64,000 nucleotides of DNA from Scenedesmus sp. ARA3 (taxonomy: Eukaryota > Chlorophyta > Chlorophyceae > Sphaeropleales > Scenedesmaceae). The notes beneath the pieces are model-generated. The model was given only the letters and a program-made list of their open reading frames with translations. It was not told the origin of the DNA and made no database searches. How positions within the stretch are numbered: position 1 is the first letter of the stretch; each line of letters opens with the position of its first letter. This document shows, one piece after another, positions 10,817-20,792 of the stretch. Location of the stretch: positions 34,701 through 98,700 of the forward strand of contig RWJK01001594.1 in NCBI GenBank assembly GCA_004335835.1, written 5' to 3'. The translations under genes were made by a program, and so were the position numbers.

Positions 10817-12932
10817 ATGCAATGAACTACATACATGTATGTTCTTGCTGGCAGTGCTGGCAGCTAGCAGCAGGCGGTCTGGTGCGCAGCAACTGCAGCA
10901 TGTGATGCTGGTGCTGCGATGGAAACGTACCTGACAGGTCAGCCTGCATGAAGTGGGGTCAGCTCTCCTGCGCCTGCGTTTGCCATGCCAGCTGAGAGCC
11001 TGCTGCTGAAAGATGCAGCATGCTGGCATAAAAGATGCCAGCCTTAGCTACAGGGCACCTCTGCGTACCATCTGTACGTGGTTGTTGGCTGCAGAGGGTT
11101 GGATGAGCAGGGCTGATAATGCTACACTACCACTCGTTGCCTTGAAATACGGGCACACTATTCTTTTGCTGCGCCGCTGAAAGATTGCGGACAGCATTCC
11201 AAACCGAAAAGGGTGGCGTCTGGGAAAGATTGCTGAAGATCGTTATGTTTTTGAAGATTATGTGAGTGGCAGCATGCCCCGCACTTGAGGAGCACAGCCA
11301 GGCTGGCGGCATACTTGGATCACTGCATGCTGCCCCGTGTGTTCTGCCATGGGTTGCAGCATGTCTTTGATGCAGCAAGTTGCCCCAGCGGGCAAGCGCT
11401 GAGTGCTTCTGGCATGTTTGTAAAAAGATTCAGATGTCATGTCAATACTTGTACACAGCCGCTCCAATCTTAGGGATTGGGTCAGCCAGATGGATAATTT
11501 GGACTCAACCCAACTGAGTTACAGGGTTGCCTGCAAATCCACAGCGGGGCGTACGCGTCTTGCTGATTCTAGCTGAGCTTGCAGGGAGGGCATGCTGCAC
11601 GCAGTGCTGGCCTTACCTCACTGTAATCGGATGAAACAAAAATATGATTGGTAGAGACCAACGCAGACGCTGCCGGGGCGCTGCCGCTTGGCCAACGCGC
11701 CGTACACCACAACAATGCCGTGTGCACCCACCACGGCAGTCAACAGCTCAAACAACCGCCACAGCTGTCGCAACAAAAGGCATGGCGAGCAGCCTTGTGT
11801 GCAAGAAAGAGTTGAGACAATCAGCTGGTCCACTTGGCCAGATCAAATGCATATGTTACATGCATGTCACATGCATGTTACATGCATGTCACATGCATGG
11901 CATGCATGGCATGCATGTGACGTGCCGGCATGCCGACTGGCGGACATGCGGACTTGCATGTGACATGCATGTGACATGTGGTCATGCATGTGACACGCCG
12001 ATATTGCTGACAACCATACAAAGCTGTGGTGTCATTACATCACTGCTTGAACACCTTGCAGAAATGAGGTCTGTCACAGAAATGTGTTATGTTTGCACAT
12101 TTTGCAAACTGGCACAAAAACAAGCAGCAGCACCTGTCAGGTTGCATGCTGCAGCACCACTGGCACAGCCGCTGAAATACACACAAAGTTCTGGTGATTT
12201 CTCAGGTGAGCCATCACCAGACCACTTGGATCAGGACACATGTGTCCATGCTTATGCAACACACACTGGTGGAACAAAACATATACATTTCAATCCAAGG
12301 GACCAAATGGCAGGTGGCTGCACGCAGATGAAATGAGTGCATCATTTGTTGGACGCCATGCTTGATAAAGTGTGTTACGACACACCGCAACACTAGGCAG
12401 AGATCTGCACGCTACACCGCAGGCTGCCTTGCCATGTTGACGACAGAACAGCTGCTTGTACCTGCAGCCTATGAGGCAGCAGGCCGTCCTGCCTCTTGAA
12501 AGCATGCAGGCATGAAAGAAATGCCAAAACGTGCGCAAGCTGGCGCAAACATGCAGAACAATGAGCTGATGGACTTGCCATGTCGATGGCAGCCCTGCAG
12601 AGATCAAAACACAACAGCTGCAGCAATGTACACAGCTGCTATGTGGTTGCTTATGGTATGCAGCACAAGCACCACCCCGTTTCCAACACCACCCGGCCCA
12701 GCTCACACACCCTTCCGCCCATGCTACTGCTCATTGCACCTCTTGCGCTCAACAGAATGCTGGAGCGTGAGGTGCCAGCAAAGAAACATGTGCGAGTGTA
12801 CATGCGCTCATTGTGGCATGCAATGAAGGGATGCGCCCGCCCAGGCGCCCACCACACACATGATTGCTGTTCATGCAACAATGCACCTAATGTTATGTCC
12901 GCTCTGACCTGCAACAACACATACAGCGACTC
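10817..12932. other. Intergenic, 2.1 kb, no gene supported
   Basis: Open frames here are short and of repeat-like composition. A frame at 11644-12336 runs through the ATGCAT-rich repeat and encodes a meaningless Met/His/Cys stretch. TGTAA near 11413 may serve the gene ending at 10816. The notable content is the palindromic repeat cluster at 11855-11995. Confidence 0.5.
11855..11995. repeat. Palindromic ATGCAT-based repeat cluster
   Basis: Left arm: repeats of TTACATGCATG and TCACATGCATG. Centre: GGCATGCATGGCATGCATG and a less regular spacer containing GCCGGCATGCCG. Right arm: copies of TGCATGTGACATGCATGTGAC. The right arm is largely the reverse complement of the left, so the cluster could fold into a large hairpin or cruciform, besides many small ATGCAT palindromes. 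Confidence 0.85.
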
Positions 12933-14674
12933 TCATGGCACCCATGCTCCCAACGCCACAGCTGCTGCTGCAATGCCTGCAAGCTGCACAGCTGCAGAAC
13001 ACACCGGGCGTGCAGCAGCGCTGGCTGCTGTAGCAGGAGCACGCAGCGAGCCTGGCCCATTGGAAGTTGGCACGGTCCCAAGTTCTGCTGCTGTCTCAGG
13101 CGGTATGAGTACCTTATCAATCACATGCACAACCGCTTTGCCGCCAATCAGGTCCGAGGTTGTGATCACCGCACCGTCTACAGCTAGCAGCGCAGCAGCC
13201 GAGGCAGGTGGTGCCTGCTGCTGCTGCTGGCCCTGCTCTGCCACCAGGCGGGAGCTGCTGCTGTCTACTGCAGCGTGTGGTGCTGATGCTGCTGATGGGT
13301 GTGACCCAGCTCCCCTGCATGCAGTCAGCATAAACAATGACTGGTTCAGAAGTAAGATGTGGTGGCTGAGTTAACACGCAACTGCTTTTGCCGTTGATAT
13401 GCAGGAAAATTTATAGCAGGCTAATAGTCGGTGTCATGGCAGCACCTGCAGGTGTAAGCCATGCAAGGATGCACTGATGCAGCTGACCCTTGGATCGATG
13501 GCATACAGCAGATGTGCTAAAAGCAGTAGTTTTACTTCAACTGCACCACAGCAAAGCAACAGGCCGAACCTATTGTTAGCGATAATCCCCTGCACAGAGC
13601 CCAGAACTCACCCCCGCAGCCGCTGCACATGCAGCAGCGATGCCGCCTGCGTCCTGACCATCTGCCCTTCTGCCAATGCAAGTAGCGCCTTGCTGCCCAG
13701 TGCCACGCCAGACACCATGTGCCCAGACACCACTGCATCGGCCAGGGAGGCATTGCTCAGCAGCGCGCATTGTGCAGCAGGGGACAGGCGGTCCAGGAAG
13801 GAGCGCAGCGCCTGCACAGGGTCAGCAGCAAGTCAATAGCAGCCGCACAGAAACAAACATTGTGGTTGCTTGCAAAGAAGCGTGTGTGCTTTTGGCAGGG
13901 CAAGCTGTACTGTTTAAACGCGTCCATATGAACTGCCACACATGTAATTGGCGCTCCCGCTCATCATACAAGCTGCTCTTGACAAGGCAGCCATGCCTTT
14001 GCACTCTATTCAACAACCAAAAGCTGGGCTGCATACTACAATGCATCGCCGTAAGTCATGTCACACCTTCGCAACGCCAGCCACTGCTGCACGATTCACA
14101 AACGTCAGCGCAGCTGGCCTGCCGTCTCACCTCATTACTCGGCACAAACAGCGTCAGCGCTGCTGCATACTCTGACAGCTCAGCAGCCATGCCAGCTTGC
14201 TGAACCAGCCCAGCAAACCCTAGCAGCTGCTGCGCAGGGTCTTGCAGCACGGCCATAGCTGAAGCATACCGGCCACCAGGCCCTCCCGATGCGCTGCCTT
14301 GCTCTGCTGCAACGGATGCAGCTTGGTCTGGCGACAGCAGCGAGTCCACAACATGCGCAACTGCCTGGCCTGACTGTAGGTCTGGCTTGATTATGCTGAT
14401 AATGGCACCTGTCGGCAGGTGCTGCAGCCGCGCTGTGCCATCATCAGGCCTGCATGCAATACAACGCAGATGGTGACATGCATTGCAGCGGGTGTTTGCA
14501 ATTTGATTGAAGATTTGCTGTGCAGATGCTACAAAGCACCAGCAATGCTCCTGGCCGCAGCCACATCCAGCGCGGATGGAAACCATCACTACAGCAAAGC
14601 CATACTAGGACGTATCCTGCTGCACTACTGCTGCTGCTGCTGCCCTCACCAGACGCCCAACACCTTCAGGCTGC

Positions 14675-14706
<32 letters not shown>

Positions 14707-14737
14707 CCTCACCAGACGCCCAACACCTTCAGGCTGC

Positions 14738-14769
<32 letters not shown>

Positions 14770-14800
14770 CCTCACCAGACGCCCAACACCTTCAGGCTGC

Positions 14801-14832
<32 letters not shown>

Positions 14833-14863
14833 CCTCACCAGACGCCCAACACCTTCAGGCTGC

Positions 14864-14895
<32 letters not shown>

Positions 14896-16337
14896 CCTCA
14901 CCAGACGCCCAACACCTTCAGGCTGCACTACTGCTGCTGCTGCTGCTGCTGCTGCCCTCACCAGACGCCCAACACCTTCAGGCTGCCGCCTCCTGCTGTG
15001 GTCAGCACTGCACCGGGCGCCAGCTGCTCCAGCTTCAGAGCCAGGCCAGGCACTATCAGGCTGTTAAGTTGTGCAGCCAGCTGCGCCTGCTTCAGGCCTG
15101 ACAGCACATCTGATATGCTGGAGCTCTGCCGTTGCAGTGGCGCAGCGGCTTGGCGCAGTGTGGGGTAAGCAGCCTCAAAAGCCTGCAGCAGCAGGCAATT
15201 GAAGCCATATGTACATCAGCTTGTGTTCCGTGATGTGTTCCGTGGCTTACTCGGATAGTATGTCCTGCAACGTGGTGTCTGCTCACTGGCACCGCCACTG
15301 ATAGCAAGCCCCATGCTGCAAATGCAAAGCACACAGCAGTAGGCCACACGCCACCACGCTGCGGAGCAATGTCAGGTATTGCGTGCTCACCGCGTCATTC
15401 GGAATGAAGACTGTCCCTTCAAAAGAAGGGTCTGACAGAGGCGTTGCTGCGCCTGCTGCATCCACTGCCTCCATCCAGTGGTCAACAGATGATGCTGCCT
15501 GTGCCAGCGGCACCAGCACACCTGGCTCCTCTGCATGTTAAATGGAGCATACACAAGACACAACAGTCGCAAGACATGTGTAAGTATGTGCTGGTGTGCA
15601 ACTGCTTACGCCCTCAAGTGATGTGCTGTCGGTTGAAACATAAGCCAGGGCAGTTGCAAGTAGTGCAGTGCTGTGCGCGTACGGCATGTTCAGCCGGCTG
15701 ACAACGAACAGCAACTGCATGCAGGCAGAGACGCCACCCAGCAGTGCTGTGTAAAATGACAAATTCTATACAAAGCCAGGCTGTGTGTCAACGACTTGCT
15801 CAGGTGGGCACTGTGAACTGCAGCAGTTGGTTCTTCTGGCTATCGGTGAAGACAGGTGAGGCAGTATGTGCACAGAAGCCATCGCGAGCGTGTCTTGCAG
15901 GACATGCTACACATGCTGCTGCATGCAGGTCCCACACCTGAGTTGTGCTGTGACAAGGGATCAATGATCCCCTGAACTGCATACGTGTCAGGCGGCACCT
16001 CGTCTCCTGCAAGACCTGGTGGCTTGCTGCTGGAAGTGCGGCGGTCCCGCAGCGTGCCTGCAGCTGCTGGCCCAGAAAGCATCTCCATTGTGATGGCCTG
16101 GCCAGGGTCTGACAGCTCGATCACCCGGGCAGACACAGAGAGGCCGCCTGCATTGACACCAAAACATGCACATGTACAGTGTGTCAGAGGTCTTGATGTG
16201 TACTTTGGGCTGACGGCTCGGGGAACAGGCCGTGAGGTGCTTGCTGTTGACCTACTGCTGCACTCACCCGAGAGCAACAGCACCAGGACGCACAACGGCA
16301 CCCATGGCCGCGCGCGTCTGTTATATATGAGTCTCAT
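12933..16337 (-). CDS. Fasciclin (FAS1) two-domain surface protein, 558 aa
   Basis: Eight exons: 16337-16268, 16147-15938, 15746-15610, 15528-15391, 15182-14962, 14449-14131, 13811-13612, 13314-12933. All phases agree. Residues 1-23 form a signal sequence (RPWVPLCVLVLLLS). The first FAS1 domain, about 140-305, shows SFEGTVFIPNDA, LNSLIVPGLALKLEQLAPG, then KPDLQSGQAVAHVVDSLLSP. The second, about 330-485, shows ALTLFVPSNE, AQCALLSNASLADAVVSGH and ITTSDLIGGKAVVHVIDKVL, the H1- and H2-box positions of the fold. The C-terminus ends in a hydrophobic stretch (LAGIAAAAVALGAWVP), consistent with a GPI-anchor signal. FAS1 proteins mediate adhesion at the cell surface (for example Volvox algal-CAM). The exon 5 donor sits in a tandem repeat (see 14620-14991). 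Domain assignment is strong; the exon 3 acceptor is the least certain junction. Confidence 0.85.
14620..14991 (+). repeat. Six-copy tandem repeat spanning an exon end and its splice donor
   Basis: Units of 63 bases (first about 51, last 60) combine a 28-base unique block starting CCCTCACCAGACGCCCAACA with CTGCACTA and a run of 5-9 CTG. The unique blocks begin at 14643, 14706, 14769, 14832, 14895 and 14955. The block nearest 14991 contains the genuine 3' end of fasciclin exon 5 and its GTGAGG donor (minus strand, first base 14961). The other five copies repeat exon end plus donor inside the following intron. All units stay in one frame on both strands. Confidence 0.92.
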
Positions 16338-17136
16338 GCGTTTGTAGACAACTCAAAGGCATCGCTGGTGCCACTCCATGCGATCCACGTCGCAAGTGAC
16401 ACCACGAGCGAGGAACTACTGGCGTTTGCTTCCACAAACGCCCCTGTTCAATGCAGATTATGTCTATTTGTTTAAATCAATAAAGTTTAGACCCTTGCGT
16501 CTGCAGTTTCAGGCTTTGTGGATCACCACAGTTGCACGAACATGTGGGACGACAGCCATGAGCATGGCTTGCTACTGACGGTGATTCGCTTTTGCATTAA
16601 CGCTGGTATCGCAGACAGATTGACTCTCGGCAAGCTGCAGCGACACACTAGTAGTGGCGGGCGGGGAGTGAGTCAAGTCCCGGAAAACACACCCAGGTGA
16701 TTCATCTGTGCCGACGAGGGTGGTGAGATGAGGCAAACAAGAAGCGACCATTGATTTGCAAAACATTTGATATGATATAAAACCTTGGGGTTTGTCCTTG
16801 CCATTGGCTCGTTGCTTCTGTACGTATTCTTGGCCTGCTCACCCTCAGGGTGCAGGGCCTGCACTCAAGCCTTGAAGGTGAGAGATAGTGAGGTATAGAC
16901 GTATATCGAGCACCGACCACTAGAGGATTAATATAAGCAGTGTGAACCGCATCCTTATCAGCATGCCTGCCAGGGATAGCTATGTGATGTGATACACAGG
17001 GAAGTTCATGCCACCTTGCAGCACCTGCACATTTCCTTATTTGCGGCACACATATAAGGAAAGTTGCCGAATTGCATTCATTACAAGCACACAATCATAT
17101 GTTGCTGCAGCTCCAACCACTACTCGCCTTTCAGCG

Positions 17137-17192
<56 letters not shown>

Positions 17193-18763
17193 CACCTGCT
17201 GGGGCGTAGCACTGCATTCAAAGACTCAGCTCCCGGAGCAGGCACCTCGTCCCACGCATCCCATGGCGCATTGTGCCACAATGCGCCGTTGCGCAGCGCG
17301 CAACTTGCATGCGCAACAGAAAATGGCGCACCTTGCATTACATGCCTGAACTTGTCAACTATTCAATCTCAGGCACTGCATGTTTGCTGGCAGAGACGCC
17401 AACCAAAAGAATTGCAGTGCAAGCAAACCAGCTCCACCATCCAACACTGTGCAGCTGGACATGGACATGTCCTGCACCAGTCTTGTTATGCAACACCAGA
17501 CACAAGAAACAACACATGCGTGGTCCTCAGGGCTCGGTGGGTGTCTAACTTCGTTGTTATACATGCACTTAAACTGCTTTATAAGCAGTTCACAGTAGCA
17601 GCCTGCTTACAAGCAGCAAGCAAGGCAACAAAAGCACTGCACGCTTGCCAAATGATATCATGCTGGTGGATAATAATAATAGTCTTCTTGTAAGCCATAC
17701 CTTGTCATCGGCATCGGCAACCGCGCCCCGTACGGAGCGGAAACTACGACTATTATTGCCTCTCTATTGGTGAGGGGTAGACCACCCGGGTGGTCTGGGC
17801 CCAGACCCCCTCACCGCCTTCACCAGGCAGCAGGTGGGAATCATGCTGGTGGATAGAGGGCTACCAGCCTATACACATTAAAGTCGAGCAGCTGCATCCT
17901 TCCACCCATCTGGCCCCACATGCCATATCTACACACCTTCTGCCCAGCAGTCCGGCAGCAGCAACCACTTGAAATACAGTGCAGCAATATGCACCTCACA
18001 GCAACAGTGCGTGTTGCTCCGCCTTGTGCACCACAATTGCGCTGCTGTATACACCCTCCACGGGCTCTCTCGGAGTGTGACAGCGCACCACACCACAGCA
18101 TCAATAGCGATATGCATTGGCAGCTGTCACAGCAACAGCTGCTTGCTACAGGCATGTTACAGGCTATGTAGCATCCAATGCGCGTTGTGCGCAATGCGTG
18201 CCAACACAGCCGCCACGCCAGCAACCACCCTTCAGCGCCTGCTGGTGCTTGTGACTTTATTCAAAAACAGATTGCAACAGATGCAAAGGCATATCCCAGC
18301 CAGCGCTTCGTCAAACTTTCAGGCATGTTGCAGCCTGCAATTCGCTCGATGCAACAAGTGCGAACAAGATACACCACAGCGCGGAAGACATTGCCCAACT
18401 TCAATTTCCCGCCCTTGGTCACATACTCTCCACGCATGCACCCCAAAGGCACTCCTGCATGCCTGATATGCACATTTGTTCACGGCAGCAGCGAAAAGGA
18501 CAACAGCAACTTCTCCATAGGTGTGGTCACAACCCCTGGTCTAGGAATTGGTCACACCTCAATTTATCATTTAAATTAAATCTAAATGATAATGAAGGGC
18601 TCTGGACGAGCTACTGACAAACTCACCAGGCCAACAAAGCAACTCGCGACAAATCAAGCTGGCTGCAGTACTGCTGCAGTGATAATCACTGCATCAACTT
18701 GGTGGTTTGACTATCGGCAGGGCAACCCCCACACATGCTGGTGCTGCTGCGCCATGCATGCAG
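16338..18763. other. Intergenic, 2.4 kb, with CTG run and hairpin element
   Basis: No frame looks coding. The 5' end must hold the fasciclin promoter. A pure CTG run lies at about 17141-17190. A structured element bounded by 16-base direct repeats lies at 17657-17855. Open frames at 17064-17693 and 17969-18579 have no recognisable content. Confidence 0.45.
17657..17855. mobile_element. Possible small non-autonomous element with hairpins and 16-base direct repeats
   Basis: ATCATGCTGGTGGATA occurs at 17657-17672 and again at 17840-17855. Between them AATAATAGTC (17675-17684) is inverted as GACTATTATT (17748-17757). Further in, AGACCACCCGGGTGGTCT (17779-17796) is a perfect palindrome flanked by GGTGAGGGG and CCCCTCACC arms. 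The layout resembles an insertion with a target duplication plus internal inverted repeats, but 16 bases is long for a target duplication and only one copy is visible, so the call is tentative. Confidence 0.35.
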
Positions 18764-19824
18764 CTAATGAGCATGATTCCCACGCGCACGTGGTGCGTGA
18801 CCACGCTTCACAGACTGCCGTGCTAGCAGCTCGCAGCAGCCTATGCATGCTGCTGCAGCACTGTAGGAGCACACGTAGAACGCTGACAACTTGTTCTCTT
18901 TTACTTCCATGTTCATAGCCCCAGTGAAGTGCAGCGCTGCTCCCACCAGCAGCACCAGCAGCCGTGCAAGCGCAAAGGTCAGCCCAGCACCGATGTGCCT
19001 GCAGCAAGGTGGGGGTGCAGTCATAGGCAGCAAGTTGAAGCAGGCCCGCTTATGCTGTGGGGAGCTCTAACATGCATTTTCAACCACACACTGCAACCGA
19101 CCACACACTGCACACTGCAATTGAGCAGACACTGCAAGATACGAAATGCACGCCTGCCGCTAGCACACGCACAAAGCAGCTGCTGCAGCAATCGCAGCAG
19201 CTTCTGTGTGTCTGCTGTCATCTGCAGGGTCGGCCAGCAGCTGCTGGAGGATTCCTTGTTTCCAGTGCTATTACTCTCTCACCTGATGGCGAAAGCAGCA
19301 TGCGTTTTGAAGTCGCGCTGCACTGCAACCGCTGCAACTGCCCGCACAGCTGTGTAGGTGAACCAGCCAGCCAAGGGCCTGTAGAACGTGTGCAGGTGCA
19401 CTCCATGCTCATACACCAGCAACGGCTCCATCATCAGATAGCCAGCAATCACTGCTGCTGCCGTTGCAAAGAACAGGCTGCCGACCATCCTGTGCAGCGT
19501 TGGATGCCGCTTCCTGATGCTGCTGCTGAGCTGTACAGGCACTGACAGGGTCCAGACAGCTCCAAGCAGGCAGTGCAGCACTCGAATGAATGGAAGGTGC
19601 CTGAACCTCGCTATACTGTCGGGGTTTGCGGCCACAAACACAGGTGCTGCAGGCATGTGGCCAGGAAGCCAGCCAACCAGCCATGTTGAAGGGTACACCA
19701 GCACCCAGAAGGAGAAGAAGAGCGACAGGCCTACCAAGCAGCGATGCACACGACTGCTAGATGTTAGGTTGAATCCATGCTGTGCTTGCAAGCGCAACGT
19801 CAGGGGCTGCGGGCTAGGAACCAT
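18764..19824 (-). CDS. DUF2306-like polytopic membrane protein, 258 aa
   Basis: Two exons: 19824-19283 and 18998-18764, joined in frame (AG|G). After VHRCLVGLSLFFSFWVLVYP there are several hydrophobic helices: LHCLLGAVWTLSVPVQLSSS, GSLFFATAAAVIAGYLMM, HIGAGLTFALARLLVLLVGA. The loop SSIRKRHPTLHRMVGSLFFA resembles the R-x-R/K-x-P-x-x-HR-x-x-G signature of DUF2306, and FKTHAAFAIRHIGAG resembles its later H-x-x-W/F-x-I-R-H motif. Function of that family is unknown. The C-terminal 45 residues are Cys/Ala-rich and may be spliced differently. Divergent from the MATE gene (451 bases between start codons). Confidence 0.65.
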
Positions 19825-20275
19825 GGACGACTATGCGCAGAAGATGGAGTAGGAAGTTCAACTGGAGGTGCAACAGACCAACCTAGAACGACTATATTAG
19901 ACGGCACCTCGTCAGGCTTCGCTATAAGTATACGCGCTGCGTACCACATCAAGTGTGTGGCTGACTTTCGGGTTGTCAGTGTGAGGTCATGCCCTGGTCC
20001 CCCACCTGTTGTCAGCTAGACAAAGAACTGTTCAAATGTTGCTGTCAAAGCAGTTGCGAACTGTTGTGGCAGGTGTCACGTGCGCAGCCACGTCGACTTC
20101 CGACAATCATACTGACCTCCGACATCAGCACGTTCCTGCCAGCCAACGTTATACAAGGACTTGCAATGCGAAAACATTGTTAACGGAGGTTGAACGCGTC
20201 TGGTCCGATGGTCACACGCAGCAACACCAGGGACAACAGCAGTAGCAACAGCAGCAGTAGCAGCAGCAGCAGCTG
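19825..20275. promoter_or_regulatory. Divergent upstream region (DUF2306-like / MATE)
   Basis: 451 bases between two outward-facing start codons; it must hold both promoters. No ORF of interest. A short CAG-rich stretch at 20217-20273 precedes the MATE ATG and is probably 5' leader. Confidence 0.5.
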
Positions 20276-20627
20276 ATGGCTCGTTTGCCTTACGGCTCTC
20301 CGCGTTCAGACGCCGGATCCTTTGCTTCATGGCACTCTTACACACAGCTAAACAGGGATGAGTTCGGCAACTCCGTGCTGCAGCAGGCACACCCAGCAAA
20401 CCTTCCCTTGCACCAAGCAGCATGGTTTCCCAAAGATGCAGAAGCAGAGCAGCAGCAAGAGGAGGCAGCAGACGATGTGCAGTTCCCGCCCAGCCTCCTA
20501 CAGGAGTGCGAACAGTAAGTTAGCTGGGAGCAATAAAGTTTGGGCAGAACCAGTCAATCCGAAGCCGGCATTTGCTCCTGCTGCTGGAAGGAACACTGCT
20601 GACACGCCTGCTGCTGCTGCCGTTACA

Positions 20628-20685
<58 letters not shown>

Positions 20686-20735
20686 NNNNNNNNNNNNNNN
20701 NNNNNNNNNNNNNNNNNNNNNNNNNNNNNNNNNNN

Positions 20736-20792
<57 letters not shown>

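Noticed and set aside
11644..12336. 230-codon plus-strand frame
   Set aside because: Its middle is translated from the ATGCAT palindromic array and its ends match no family.
14620..14991. CRISPR-like array of direct repeats with spacers
   Set aside because: The spacers are CTG runs, not unique sequence, and the genome is eukaryotic with spliceosomal introns.
14605..15101. Open frames through the tandem repeat on both strands (Cys- or Leu-rich plus strand, Ala/Val-rich minus strand)
   Set aside because: They arise because every repeat unit is a multiple of three. The minus-strand fasciclin model uses a different frame and splices out the array.
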